From Halobacterium sp. R2-5 (GTDB lineage Archaea; Halobacteriota; Halobacteria; Halobacteriales; Halobacteriaceae), in contig NZ_JAANTH010000002.1 of the NCBI RefSeq assembly GCF_011734195.1, positions 434,001 to 498,000 on the forward strand: DNA of 64,000 bases, given 5' to 3'. The position numbers were made by a program, and so were the translations under genes. Below the pieces are notes generated by a model. It was not told the origin of the DNA. It saw only the letters and a program-made list of their open reading frames with translations, and did not search any database. Positions 26,408-34,987 of this stretch are shown here, piece by piece (the first letter of the stretch is position 1; the number at the start of each line of letters is the position of its first letter).

Positions 26408-29400
26408 GCACGCCGAACGTCTCCGCGGACGAAGTCGACCTGCCCATCAAGCGCACCACCGGTGACTCCCTCGAGGAGCGCCTCACCGCCAACGCCTACC
26501 ACAACATCCTGCCGGCGCGGTACCTCCGGAAGAACACCGACGGCAACCACATCGAGGAACAGGAGGACCTCTTCCCGCGCGTCGCGAAGAACATCGCGCT
26601 CGCGGAGGTCGTCTACGAGAGCGACGAGCCGGTCACGGTGACCCCGGACCAGCTCAAGCCCGACCACCCGCGCCGCGACGAGCTCGCCGAGGAAGTCTTC
26701 GGTGAGGGCGTCTCCCCCGACGACGACGAGACCGTCGAACTCACCGAGTCGAACGTCAACAAGTTCGCGTACGACACCGTCGTCCCCGAACTCGACGACG
26801 AGTCGGTCCGCGAGCACGTCGAAGCCCAGCGCGAGCAGTTCCAGCAGCTCATGGAGGACCTCTCCTTCATGCCGAACTCGCCGACGCTGATGAACGCCGG
26901 CGACGAGCTCCAGCAGCTCTCGGCGTGCTTCGTCGACTCCCCGGACGACGACATCACTGACATCCACCAGACCGCCAAGGAAGCCGCCGAGGTCTTCCAG
27001 TCCGGCGGTGGCATGGGGTACGCGTTCTGGAAGCTCCGGCCGTACGGCGACACCGTCGGCTCCACCGGCGGTATCGCGTCCGGCCCGCTGACGTTCATGG
27101 AGACGTTCGACCAGATGTGCGAGACCATCGCGCAGGGCGGCGCGCGCCGCGGCGCGCAGATGGCCGTGATGCGGGTCAGCCACCCGGACGTCATCGAGTT
27201 CATCCACGCGAAGAACAAGGACGTCTCGCTGGCGCACACGCTGAAGCTCAACGACCCCGACGACTACACGTACACCGAGTTCTCGGAAGCGCTCGAAGAA
27301 GCCCGCGACCTCATCGACGACGAGGGCCGCGTGCCCGAGCACCTCCGGAACGCCGTCGAGGGCCACCTCTCGAACTTCAACATCTCCGTGGGCGTCACGG
27401 ACGGCTTCATGGAGGCCCTGGAGAACGGCGAGGAGTACACGTTCACGAACCCGCGCACCGAGGAGCCCCACATCGCCACCGAGGAGACCGAGGAGATGTA
27501 CTCCCGGTACGGGCTCGGCGAGTACGTCACGCCCGGCGAGGAGCTCTCGCTGCCCGCGGAGCTCGTCTGGGAGCGCATCGTCGAGGGCGCCCACGAGAAC
27601 GGCGAACCCGGCGTCATCTACCTCGAACGCGTCAACAAGCAGCACTCCTTCGACGTCGAGGAGCACCCCGAGCACCGCATCCTCGCGACGAACCCCTGCG
27701 GCGAGCAGCCCCTCGAGGAGTACGAGGCCTGTAACCTCGGCCACATCAACCTCTCGACGCTCGCGGCGCAGGACGCCCCTGACTGGCGCGTCTGGAGCGA
27801 GGAGCACGACTTCGGCAGCCTCGAAGAGGGTGTGAACCGGTTCCTCGACGAGGCCCTCGACAACGAGGAGTTCGACCAGCGCATCGAGGCCGGGACGCGC
27901 TTCCTCGAGAACGTCGTCACGATGTCGGACTTCCCGGTCGAACAGATCGAGGAGAAGGTCGCCGAGATGCGGAAGGTCGGCCTCGGCGTCATGGGCCTCG
28001 CGCAGCTGTACATCCAGCTCGGCGTGAAGTACGGCAGCGAGGAGGGCAACGAGATCGCCCGGCAGGTCATGCGCCACATCGACCACGGGTCGAAGGCCGC
28101 GTCCCACGAGCTCGCGACCGAGCGCGGGAGCTTCGACGAGTGGGACAAGTCCAAGTACGCGAACCCGACGGAGTACCCCGAGTGGTTCGAGCACCACACG
28201 GGCGAGGACCCCGCCGACTGGGCGGACGGCTTCCCGGTCCGCAACCACAACACGACGACCATCGCGCCGACCGGCACCACGTCGATGGTCGGGAACACCA
28301 CGGGCGGCTGCGAGCCCATCTACAACGTCGCCTACTACAAGAACGTCTCCGACGACGTGCAGGGCGACGAGATGCTCGTGGAGTTCGACGACTACTTCCT
28401 CCGCACGCTGGAGGCCAACGACATCGACGTCGACGCCGTCAAGGAGGAGGCCCAGGAGCAGATGTCGAACAACGAGTTCGACGGCGTCGACGGGCTGACG
28501 ACCGTCCCGGACTCCATCGGCGAGCTGTTCGTCGTGACCTCGGACCTCTCCGGGAAGGACCACGCGGCGGTCCAGACGGCCTGCCAGCAGGGCGTCGACT
28601 CCGCCATCTCGAAGACGTGTAACTTCCCGAACGACGCGTCCGTCGAGGACATGGACGAGGTGTACCGCTACATCTACGAGAACGGCGGGAAGGGCGTCAC
28701 CGTCTACCGCGACGGCACCCGCAGCAAGCAGGTGCTGACGACGCGCGCCGAGAACACCGAGTTCTCCGAGATGGACGAGGACGAGGCCGCGGAGGCCATC
28801 GTCGAGACCATCCAGGAGACGTTCGGCGGCATCGAGGGCTTCCTCGACAACGAGGACGTGCAGGCCGCCTTCGGCGACGACCTCCGCGAGGTCTTCGCGG
28901 GCGACGAGGACGCCTTCGACGGCGAGTTCGCCGAGAAGCAGCCTCGCCCCGACCTCCTCCACGGCGTCACTCAGCGCATCGACACGGGCTACGGGAAGCT
29001 CTACGTCACCATCAACGAGGACCCCGAGCAGGAGCGGCCGTTCGAGCTGTTCGCGAACACCGGCAACTCCGGCGGCTTCACGGGCTCGTTCACCGAGGCG
29101 CTCGCGAAGACCATCTCGGTCGCGCTGCGCTCCGGTGTCGACCCCGAGGAGATCGCGGACAAGCTCCAGGGCATCCGGTCGCCGAAGGTCGCCTGGGACA
29201 AGGGCGAGCAGATCAACTCCATCCCGGACGCGTTCGGCACCGCGCTGCGGCGCTACCTCGACGGCGACGTCGACCGCGCCGCCTATCCCCAGCAGCAGCG
29301 CCTCGGCGAAGTGGCCGACGACGCCACGACGCCCGAAACCGACGGCGGCGCTGCCTCCGAGCCCGCGGTCGGCGGCCCGCAGGGTCCGTCCGGTGCCGGC

Positions 29401-29538
29401 GAGGAACAGCAGGACGACGCGACGCAGTCGCTCATCGACGCGGGCGAGAGCCCCGAGTGCCCGGACTGCGGGTCGATGACCCTCTACTACAGCGAGGGCT
29501 GCAAGACCTGCGAGTCCTGCGGCTGGAGCGAGTGCTGA
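26404..29538 (+). CDS. nrdJ: B12-dependent (class II) ribonucleotide reductase
   Basis: 1044 residues. Makes deoxyribonucleotides with adenosylcobalamin as radical source. The first redox Cys lies in QQLSACFVDSP near residue 175, and the active-site block NPCGEQPLEEYEACNLG near 430 carries further catalytic residues; PTGTTSMVGNTTGGCEP is the phosphate loop near 620. The C-terminus has a CPDC...CKTCESC zinc-ribbon-like tail that may act in disulfide exchange. cbiZ and cobD at the right edge of the window serve corrinoid salvage. Confidence 0.95.
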   Translation: MSTPNVSADEVDLPIKRTTGDSLEERLTANAYHNILPARYLRKNTDGNHIEEQEDLFPRVAKNIALAEVVYESDEPVTVTPDQLKPDHPRRDELAEEVFGEGVSPDDDETVELTESNVNKFAYDTVVPELDDESVREHVEAQREQFQQLMEDLSFMPNSPTLMNAGDELQQLSACFVDSPDDDITDIHQTAKEAAEVFQSGGGMGYAFWKLRPYGDTVGSTGGIASGPLTFMETFDQMCETIAQGGARRGAQMAVMRVSHPDVIEFIHAKNKDVSLAHTLKLNDPDDYTYTEFSEALEEARDLIDDEGRVPEHLRNAVEGHLSNFNISVGVTDGFMEALENGEEYTFTNPRTEEPHIATEETEEMYSRYGLGEYVTPGEELSLPAELVWERIVEGAHENGEPGVIYLERVNKQHSFDVEEHPEHRILATNPCGEQPLEEYEACNLGHINLSTLAAQDAPDWRVWSEEHDFGSLEEGVNRFLDEALDNEEFDQRIEAGTRFLENVVTMSDFPVEQIEEKVAEMRKVGLGVMGLAQLYIQLGVKYGSEEGNEIARQVMRHIDHGSKAASHELATERGSFDEWDKSKYANPTEYPEWFEHHTGEDPADWADGFPVRNHNTTTIAPTGTTSMVGNTTGGCEPIYNVAYYKNVSDDVQGDEMLVEFDDYFLRTLEANDIDVDAVKEEAQEQMSNNEFDGVDGLTTVPDSIGELFVVTSDLSGKDHAAVQTACQQGVDSAISKTCNFPNDASVEDMDEVYRYIYENGGKGVTVYRDGTRSKQVLTTRAENTEFSEMDEDEAAEAIVETIQETFGGIEGFLDNEDVQAAFGDDLREVFAGDEDAFDGEFAEKQPRPDLLHGVTQRIDTGYGKLYVTINEDPEQERPFELFANTGNSGGFTGSFTEALAKTISVALRSGVDPEEIADKLQGIRSPKVAWDKGEQINSIPDAFGTALRRYLDGDVDRAAYPQQQRLGEVADDATTPETDGGAASEPAVGGPQGPSGAGEEQQDDATQSLIDAGESPECPDCGSMTLYYSEGCKTCESCGWSEC

Positions 29539-29625
29539 ACTGAGCCAGTAGCCTCTCTGCGGTTTTCTCTCTGTTCTCGACGCGCGAGGAACACGCCTAT
29601 ACTCGTCGCGCACGCAGCCGTGAGT

Positions 29626-29760
29626 ATGAGCGAGCAGTCGGCGGACGCCGGCGGCAGCCGCTGTCCGATGTGCGACGCCGCGATGTTCAAGCGCCACTGC
29701 AAGTACGTCTGCCCGCAGCACGGCGTAATCGCCGACTGCGCGGACCCGTTCACGTTCTGA
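29626..29760 (+). CDS. Zinc-finger micro-protein (haloarchaeal)
   Basis: 44 residues with CPMC, HCKYVCPQHG and DC motifs, a compact Cys/His zinc site. A CCTATACTC TATA-like box at 29596-29604 supports separate transcription about 22-30 bp before ATG 29626. The stop touches the stop of the convergent gene. Function unknown; the family is conserved in haloarchaea as I recall. Confidence 0.75.
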   Translation: MSEQSADAGGSRCPMCDAAMFKRHCKYVCPQHGVIADCADPFTF

Positions 29761-30387
29761 CTACGCGCGCCGGCGCCACGACCGGTACGCGACCGGGCTC
29801 AACAGCACGGCAGCGACGACGACGCCGCCCGCGACGACGACCGGGTTCACGTCGGTCGCGGCGACCGTGAACGCGTCGAGACCGCTGCCGACCGCGACGG
29901 TGGCGACGACCCACGGGAGTTCGCCGACGAGCGTCCCGGCGGTGAACGACCGGAGGCTGACGTTCCCCGCACCCGCGGCGGCCGAGACCGGCTCCGCGGG
30001 CGTGGGCGCGAATCGCGCGGCGACGAGCCCGCGAACGTCGCCCGTCGCCGCGAAGAAGCGCCGGCTGCCGTCCGAGAAGCGGCCGAACAGCCGGCCGTCC
30101 GCGGGCGCGTACCGGCCGGCGACGTACGCCGGGAGGCTCGTAGCGAGCGCGCCCGCGAGCGCCACCGGTACGCCGACCGCGAGCCCGTACTTGAAGCCGA
30201 CGAGCGCCGACAGCACGCTGATGGGCCAGCCGAGCAGCGGGCGCACGACGTACAGGCCGACGAGCAGCACGGGGAACCACGGGCTGTCGAGGGCGGCCCT
30301 GAGCGCGCCGAGCGCGTCTGCCGGCCGGGCCACGACGGCGAGTACGACCACCGCGGTGAGCGCGGCGCCGGCCGCGTACCGTTTCAT
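29761..30387 (-). CDS. TVP38/TMEM64 (VTT-domain) membrane protein
   Basis: 208 residues with about five hydrophobic segments. The central motif VRPLLGWPISVLSALVGFKYGLAVG and the following AGALATSLPAYVAGRYA match the VTT/DedA-like superfamily, thought to include lipid scramblases or transporters. It is divergent from the DUF5830 gene. Confidence 0.8.
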   Translation of the reverse strand: MKRYAAGAALTAVVVLAVVARPADALGALRAALDSPWFPVLLVGLYVVRPLLGWPISVLSALVGFKYGLAVGVPVALAGALATSLPAYVAGRYAPADGRLFGRFSDGSRRFFAATGDVRGLVAARFAPTPAEPVSAAAGAGNVSLRSFTAGTLVGELPWVVATVAVGSGLDAFTVAATDVNPVVVAGGVVVAAVLLSPVAYRSWRRRA

Positions 30388-30476
30388 CGCCGCCTGCTAT
30401 CCGAGCGGCGGGTTTAGCGTTGTCCCTTCGCGGGAGTCGCGCAAGCGTTAAGCGCGCGCTCGCCCCACCACGACGT

Positions 30477-30854
30477 ATGCCCGACGGCGACTCCGGGAGC
30501 GTCGAGGACCCCGTCGAACTCGGCGTGGAGCTGCTCGCGCACCTCGAGTTCGAGTCGCTGTCCGTCGCCGACGCCATCGACCGCCTGGAGGCCGTGACGA
30601 CGCACCCGCGGACCACGCGGAAAATCCTCGAAGCGGCCGAGCGCCGCGGCGTCGTCGAGCGTGAGGGCGGCGAAGTCCAGCCCCAGGGCGGCAGCTACGT
30701 CTCCTTCCAGTCAGACGTGATAACGAAAGAGGGGGAGTTCTCGTGTCGGCGCTGCGGCGCTTCGATTTCGACCGGCTACTTCATCAACTTCGAGCACGGG
30801 GAGCTCGGCGCGTTCGGCTCCTCGTGCATCCGGAAGGTCACCGGGCGCGAGTAG
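30477..30854 (+). CDS. DUF5830-type zinc-ribbon/HTH protein
   Basis: 125 residues. A helical N-half (LLAHLEFESLSVADAIDRLEAV) looks like a winged helix. The C-half has FSCRRCGASISTGYFI and GSSCIRKVTGRE, giving a CxxC...C zinc site. I recall this pattern as the haloarchaeal DUF5830 family. Function unknown, perhaps nucleic-acid binding. Its stop abuts the convergent gene. Confidence 0.75.
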   Translation: MPDGDSGSVEDPVELGVELLAHLEFESLSVADAIDRLEAVTTHPRTTRKILEAAERRGVVEREGGEVQPQGGSYVSFQSDVITKEGEFSCRRCGASISTGYFINFEHGELGAFGSSCIRKVTGRE

Positions 30855-31952
30855 CTACGCCTCGTCGACGAGCTCGCGGAGCGCCGCCAGCCGGTCGCGC
30901 TGGGCCTCGATAACCGCCTGCTGAGCGTCGAGCGCCTCGCGCTGGCGCTGTGCGAGCTCGCGCTGGTCGGCGAGCGCGTCCGCCAGCTCTTCGATGGTGT
31001 CCGCGAGGTCGTCGAGCTCCGCGTCGAGCTCCTCGGGGTCGACCGGAGGTTCGACCTTCGCGGCGGCGGTCTGGAAGCCGCTGGACGCGAACTCGTCGCC
31101 GTCCGCGCCCGACGCCGGTTCGCGGGTCGCGCTCGCGGCGCCGCCCGCTTCAGGCTCCGCGCTCGTGCCTGCGCCAGCGCTCGCTCCAGTGTCTGCGCTC
31201 GTGTTCGCCTGCGGTTCCGCGTCCGCCTCGTCGTCCTCGCCGACGCCGCTCGTGTCGATGGGGTCGACGCCGCCGCCGAACGCCACCTCCCCGGTCGCCG
31301 CGTCCGCGTCCTCGTCGACGTTCATGCGCTCGAACTCCTCGGCGCTGGCGGCGTCGTGGTACGCGTAGACGGCGTCCTCGACGGTCTCGCGGACGTCGCG
31401 GAACTGCTCGTTCGGCGCCTTGATGCGCTGGGTGCGGCCCGAGGTCTCGAGGACGAGCTGGCTGGAGACGTTGCCGTCCTCGACGCCGATGCCGGTCACG
31501 GAGTCGTAGCCGATCTCCTCGTACTCCGGCCCCCAGACGGCCTCGCCGACGTGCTTGACGACGCGGTCGCTGGTGACGACGAGCGTGAGCTCGCTGAATC
31601 GGTACGTGCGTTTGACCGTCTCCCCCGGCTGGGTGACGTCCGCGGCGTTCAGCACGCCCGCGATAATCGGGTGGAGGACGTCGTCAACTTTCCCCGACGG
31701 TACCGAGAACGACTCTTCGCCGTCGAGCCCGTAGTCGAGCGTGACCTTCGCCTTCCGTCGTCCCTCGCTGACGCCGATGCCCTCGACGTCGTGGGGGTAC
31801 TCCTCGACGTTCTCGTCACTCAGCAGGCCGTCGGCCGTGTAGACGAGCGTCCGCGTCGGCGTGACGAACACCGCGTCCTCCCCCTTCAGCGGCACGTGCG
31901 CGGCCACGTCCTCGTCCCCGAGCGAGGACTGGACGAGCGCAGGTACGTTCAT
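30855..31952 (-). CDS. PH-like domain protein with C-terminal coiled coil
   Basis: 365 residues. Two beta-rich domains (about residues 1-95 and 100-190) recall PH/GRAM-like folds: LKGEDAVFVTPTRTLVYTADGL and RFSELTLVVTSDRVVKHVGE. A disordered Ala/Asp/Glu/Gly linker (about 210-300) follows, then a long Leu/Gln-rich coiled coil (about 310-360). ATG 31952 is chosen because coding character stops there; a reading to 32078 overlaps the tRNA gene. Role unknown. Confidence 0.7.
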   Translation of the reverse strand: MNVPALVQSSLGDEDVAAHVPLKGEDAVFVTPTRTLVYTADGLLSDENVEEYPHDVEGIGVSEGRRKAKVTLDYGLDGEESFSVPSGKVDDVLHPIIAGVLNAADVTQPGETVKRTYRFSELTLVVTSDRVVKHVGEAVWGPEYEEIGYDSVTGIGVEDGNVSSQLVLETSGRTQRIKAPNEQFRDVRETVEDAVYAYHDAASAEEFERMNVDEDADAATGEVAFGGGVDPIDTSGVGEDDEADAEPQANTSADTGASAGAGTSAEPEAGGAASATREPASGADGDEFASSGFQTAAAKVEPPVDPEELDAELDDLADTIEELADALADQRELAQRQREALDAQQAVIEAQRDRLAALRELVDEA

Positions 31953-32045
31953 GCACGTTCGATGCCGCCGCCTCGGCTTAAACCCGGCGGGTACGCCGAC
32001 CGAGATGAGAACCTTCAAGAGCGACCTCCCCCTAGCCGGAATCGA

Positions 32046-32204
32046 GCCCGGGTGGCTTAGCTGGTCATAGCGCCGCACTCATAGGGTTCCGAGCTTCGGT
32101 GCGGCATCCCACTCGCCACGTGGATGCTCAGCATGTCCGCGAGGCCCGCCGAGCCTCGAACCTGGGACATGCGGAGATCGAGGGTTCAAAACCCTCCCCG
32201 GGCA
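32046..32204 (+). tRNA. Elongator tRNA-Met (CAT) with 85-nt intron
   Basis: 159-nt gene. The acceptor stem GCCCGGG pairs with CCCGGGC; discriminator A at 32204. The anticodon stem CCGCA (32073-32077) pairs with TGCGG (32170-32174). Loop CT-CAT-A is interrupted after position 37 by the intron 32084-32168. T-arm GAGGG-TTCAAAA-CCCTC. An elongator tRNA-Met intron at 37/38 is usual for haloarchaea and is cut by the splicing endonuclease at a bulge-helix-bulge. No C/D box was seen in it. Confidence 0.93.
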
Positions 32205-32297
32205 CTTCTCTCAACGCCGCTCCCGTTACTGAGTGACCGCTATGTGTACATCCTAGTCCTTCTGGCGATACTATCTGAGACAAATAGTTGCAAGCCA

Positions 32298-32666
32298 TCA
32301 CTTCTGCATCTGTTCGCGAGCCAAATTCACGAATTTCCGGCCCATCGATTTTGAGACGGGGTATTCATCATCAATTCCCGATCCTTGGAGAGTGATTTTT
32401 GCAGTACGAAGCCCAGATTCGAACTTGACGCTAGCTACCTCCCCAAGGGAGTAATCCTCGCTGTCAAGACCGACGAGCGCTTTTTTGACGGCGATAATTC
32501 GTGAGTCCGTGAGGACGAGTTTCTGATTAGTTGTGGTACGTACTCGTCCTTCTTTGACGTCGACGGCGTACTGGAACTCTTCGTCGTCGAACATGAGACC
32601 CTCGACGGCTTTCCGCCGGCGCCTGTCGAGGTCTCCGAGGCTATCGTAGGACTTATAGCGAAACAT
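32298..32666 (-). CDS. PH-domain-like protein in a lower-GC patch
   Basis: 122 residues: MFRYKSYDSLGDLDRRRRKAVEGLM, then beta strands LVLTDSRIIAVKKALVG and ASVKFESGLRTAKITLQG. This resembles bacterial PH-like (YokE/SHOCT-associated) proteins of the short kind. Third-position AT is much higher than in neighbouring genes, and it sits next to a tRNA gene, so it may be acquired. Function unknown. Confidence 0.65.
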   Translation of the reverse strand: MFRYKSYDSLGDLDRRRRKAVEGLMFDDEEFQYAVDVKEGRVRTTTNQKLVLTDSRIIAVKKALVGLDSEDYSLGEVASVKFESGLRTAKITLQGSGIDDEYPVSKSMGRKFVNLAREQMQK

Positions 32667-32856
32667 TGTCTAGCATGCTTCTTCGTTCAGCACGATAACC
32701 GTATCGACCATCGTGAATCTGATTCGGCAATTCCTCGCCCAAACGCACCTGCCGCGGCTCTATGCGTCCACCAACATCTAGGCGGCGGACGTAAGCACGT
32801 GCGGCGACTCCGGGACGTATTCAGATGCGCGACATCCTCGACGTTCGACGCCAGCC

Positions 32857-33276
32857 GTGCGGAGGCCGCTCGTGAACAACAAGCGCCACCACGACGAGTA
32901 TGCCGGCCGGAAGGCCCTGCAGGACGCCGGCTGGCGTGTCGAGAAGCGGGACGCCGTCGCGTTCAACTCCGGGAGCGAGACGGACGCGCACCTCGTGGCG
33001 AAGGCGCTGGTCGCGAAGGTTCTCCGGGGCAGGGGGTACCGCGTCGACACGGAGGTCGTGAAGGACGGCGTCGGGGAAATCGACGTGGTCGCGTACGGCC
33101 TCGACGAGCCGCCGTTCGCCGTCGAAGTGGAGACGAACCCCACTCGGGAGGTTATCTCGGACAAGCTCTCCCGGTACTACCACGGTGAGCCGTTCTGCGA
33201 GTGTTACGTGCTTGACCCGACGGAGATGCCCGACAGCCTCGAAGCCGCTCGCGAATGGGTGGAAGCGAAGCTGTAA
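32857..33276 (+). CDS. PD-(D/E)XK-like nuclease-fold protein
   Basis: 139 residues from GTG 32857 (a second GTG at 32872 is possible). The core GEIDVVAYG...PPFAVEVETNPTREV gives an Asp and a strand with ExE, the layout of PD-(D/E)XK nucleases, but the usual Lys is absent from ExE (VEVET), so activity is uncertain. The N-terminus is helical and basic (NNKRHHDEYAGRKALQDAGW). It could be a restriction-like or Holliday-junction-related protein, or an inactive relative. Confidence 0.6.
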   Translation: MRRPLVNNKRHHDEYAGRKALQDAGWRVEKRDAVAFNSGSETDAHLVAKALVAKVLRGRGYRVDTEVVKDGVGEIDVVAYGLDEPPFAVEVETNPTREVISDKLSRYYHGEPFCECYVLDPTEMPDSLEAAREWVEAKL

Positions 33277-33304
33277 GCCACCCGAGAAACACAGCCACTA
33301 CTGT

Positions 33305-33424
33305 TCACGCGAACGACGCCTCTAGCCACGCACCGACTGAGAGGCTGGCGGCAGTCGCGGCGAGACCGACGACGAACGACACGTACGCGAGCAGCGCGGG
33401 GCCGGCGTGGCCCGCTCGGTACAC
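33305..33424 (-). pseudogene. Possible N-terminal remnant of a DUF457 membrane hydrolase
   Basis: A 39-residue reading frame from GTG 33424: VYRAGHAGPALLAYV followed by one hydrophobic segment. The YRAGHxGxALL start resembles the N-terminus of haloarchaeal membrane metal-dependent hydrolases of the YbcI/DUF457 type, but the rest is missing. It could equally be a small membrane protein. Confidence 0.3.
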
Positions 33425-33671
33425 GCCGTTTGTTATCCGGCGGCGAACTGTTCAACGTTCGTCGGCCCCGCTCGGTCGCCCGACGGTTCGCCGGCTGCTA
33501 ACCCGCCGCGAGACACCCCGCCGGAACCGGTGCTATTCGGTGGAACTATCCGAACAGCAAGACGGACGCAAAATACAGTATAAACTTTCTAACCGCGTCT
33601 GGTAGAGTCGTAAAACGTCCGGAACCGGAGGAACAGTCGGGTGAAACGAACTGAATTCCAGCCAACGGTCG
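33425..33671. other. Spacer with no clear gene
   Basis: About 250 bp between the remnant and the palindromic promoter. Local GC falls near 33560-33600 (ACAGTATAAACTTTC), which may be a cryptic promoter. No ORF with haloarchaeal codon bias was found. Confidence 0.4.
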
Positions 33672-33688
33672 ACCCCCTATATGGGGGT
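33672..33688 (+). promoter_or_regulatory. TATA box inside a 17-bp palindrome
   Basis: ACCCCC-TATAT-GGGGGT is a perfect palindrome whose centre is a TATA-like core, 37 bp before ATG 33725. A regulator binding here would block TBP, so it is a good operator candidate for the following gene. Confidence 0.5.
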
Positions 33689-33724
33689 GGCAGATGTACG
33701 GTGGAGTAGACGAGGTGAGACCCA

Positions 33725-33970
33725 ATGTCTGTTCCCTCCCGCTCCGCGCTGACCGAGGTCGCATCGGACGCCGTGAACACCCCCGCGTCCGCGACGCTGC
33801 TCAAGCCCTTCGAAGTCGCCGGCTTCTGGGCTGCCGTCGCGCTCCCGTTCCTCTACACGCCCCTGCTGATGGCCGGCCCGGACACGTCCTCCCAGCAGCT
33901 CGCGCTCGGCGCCATGGTCGCCCTCCACGTCGTGGCGCTCGTGCTCGGGCACCGCCACAACACCCGGTAG
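33725..33970 (+). CDS. Small two-helix membrane protein
   Basis: 81 residues with two hydrophobic segments (about 30-48 and 58-75) and a His/Arg tail. Preceded by a palindromic TATA promoter. Family not recognised; it looks like a conserved haloarchaeal micro-membrane protein. Confidence 0.65.
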   Translation: MSVPSRSALTEVASDAVNTPASATLLKPFEVAGFWAAVALPFLYTPLLMAGPDTSSQQLALGAMVALHVVALVLGHRHNTR

Positions 33971-34018
33971 CGAAGCGAAGACGCGCCGCTTAACAGCGCC
34001 GCCCCACTCGGTCCCCGC

Positions 34019-34987
34019 ATGGGTCTCGACGCTGTCCCCCTCGGACGCACTGGTCTCCGCGTCTCCGAAGTCGCGTTCGGTACGTGGCGGTTCGGCCGCG
34101 AGAACGACGCCGGCGAGGTCGAAGTCGGCCGCGACCGGGCGCACGACCTCCTCGACGCGTACGCCGACGCCGGCGGGCGCTTCATCGACACGGCAGACAT
34201 GTACGGCAGCGGCCGCGCCGAGCAGTACATCGGCGAGTGGCTCGCCGGCCGCGACCGCGAGGAGTACGTCGTCGCCTCCAAGATCTACTGGCCGACCCGG
34301 GAGGGCCCGAACGGCCGCGGCCTCAACCGCAAGCACCTCCGGAACAACGTCGACGCGATTCTCGACCGCCTCGGCACGGATTACGTCGACGTCCTCTACG
34401 TCCACCGCTGGGACGACGAGACGCCCGCCCGCGAGTTCATGCGCACGCTCGACGAGTTCGTCGGCGACGGGAAGGTCCACTACCTCGGCGCGTCCACGTT
34501 CGAGCCGAACGCGTGGAAGGTCGCGAAGGCCAACGAGATCGCGCGCCGCGAGGGCTACGAGCCGTTCACCGTCGCCCAGCCGCGGTACAACGCCGTCAAC
34601 CGGGAAATCGAGGGGAACTACCTCGACATGTGCCGGGACTACGGCGTCGGCGTCGTGCCGTGGTCGCCGCTCGCGGGCGGCTTCCTCACGGGGAAGTACA
34701 CGCGAGGGGAGACGCCCCCTGAGGGCACCCGGGGGGCGACCGACCAGCAGTTCGTCGACTCCTACCTCACGCCCGAGAACTTCGACGCGCTCGAAGAGGT
34801 CGAGGCGGTCGCCGCGGAGGTCGACGCGACGCCGGCGCAGGTGTCGCTGGCGTGGCTGCTCGCCCACGACCAGGTGGTCGCGCCGATCACGGGCGCCCGC
34901 ACGCCCGACCAGCTCCGCGAGAACCTCGCGGCCGCGGACCTCTCGCTGACCCGCGAGCAGTTCGACCGCATCGCCGCCGCGAAGTAG
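34019..34987 (+). CDS. Aldo/keto reductase
   Basis: 322 residues, TIM-barrel NADP-dependent oxidoreductase. FIDTADMYGSGRAEQYIG carries the catalytic Asp and Tyr, VVASKIYW the Lys, and DVLYVHRWDDE the His. The C-terminal APITGARTPDQLRENLAA binds NADP. Substrate unknown. It starts at ATG 34019 and converges on the EamA gene with no gap. Confidence 0.92.
   Translation: MGLDAVPLGRTGLRVSEVAFGTWRFGRENDAGEVEVGRDRAHDLLDAYADAGGRFIDTADMYGSGRAEQYIGEWLAGRDREEYVVASKIYWPTREGPNGRGLNRKHLRNNVDAILDRLGTDYVDVLYVHRWDDETPAREFMRTLDEFVGDGKVHYLGASTFEPNAWKVAKANEIARREGYEPFTVAQPRYNAVNREIEGNYLDMCRDYGVGVVPWSPLAGGFLTGKYTRGETPPEGTRGATDQQFVDSYLTPENFDALEEVEAVAAEVDATPAQVSLAWLLAHDQVVAPITGARTPDQLRENLAAADLSLTREQFDRIAAAK

Noticed and set aside
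26401-29721. Open frame of over 1100 codons opposite nrdJ
   Set aside because: High GC makes long antisense frames common. This one follows the nrdJ codon pattern and has an implausible composition; nrdJ is certain.
32084-32168. C/D box RNA in the tRNA-Met intron
   Set aside because: No RTGATGA and CTGA pair was seen; such guides are known for the tRNA-Trp intron, not this one.
32124-32354. 76-codon frame overlapping tRNA-Met
   Set aside because: It runs through the tRNA and its intron; no haloarchaeal codon bias.
32700-32785. Short frame ending in LYASTNI before the PD-(D/E)XK-like gene
   Set aside because: Too short, no start signal and no recognisable family; it may be a gene remnant but cannot be supported.
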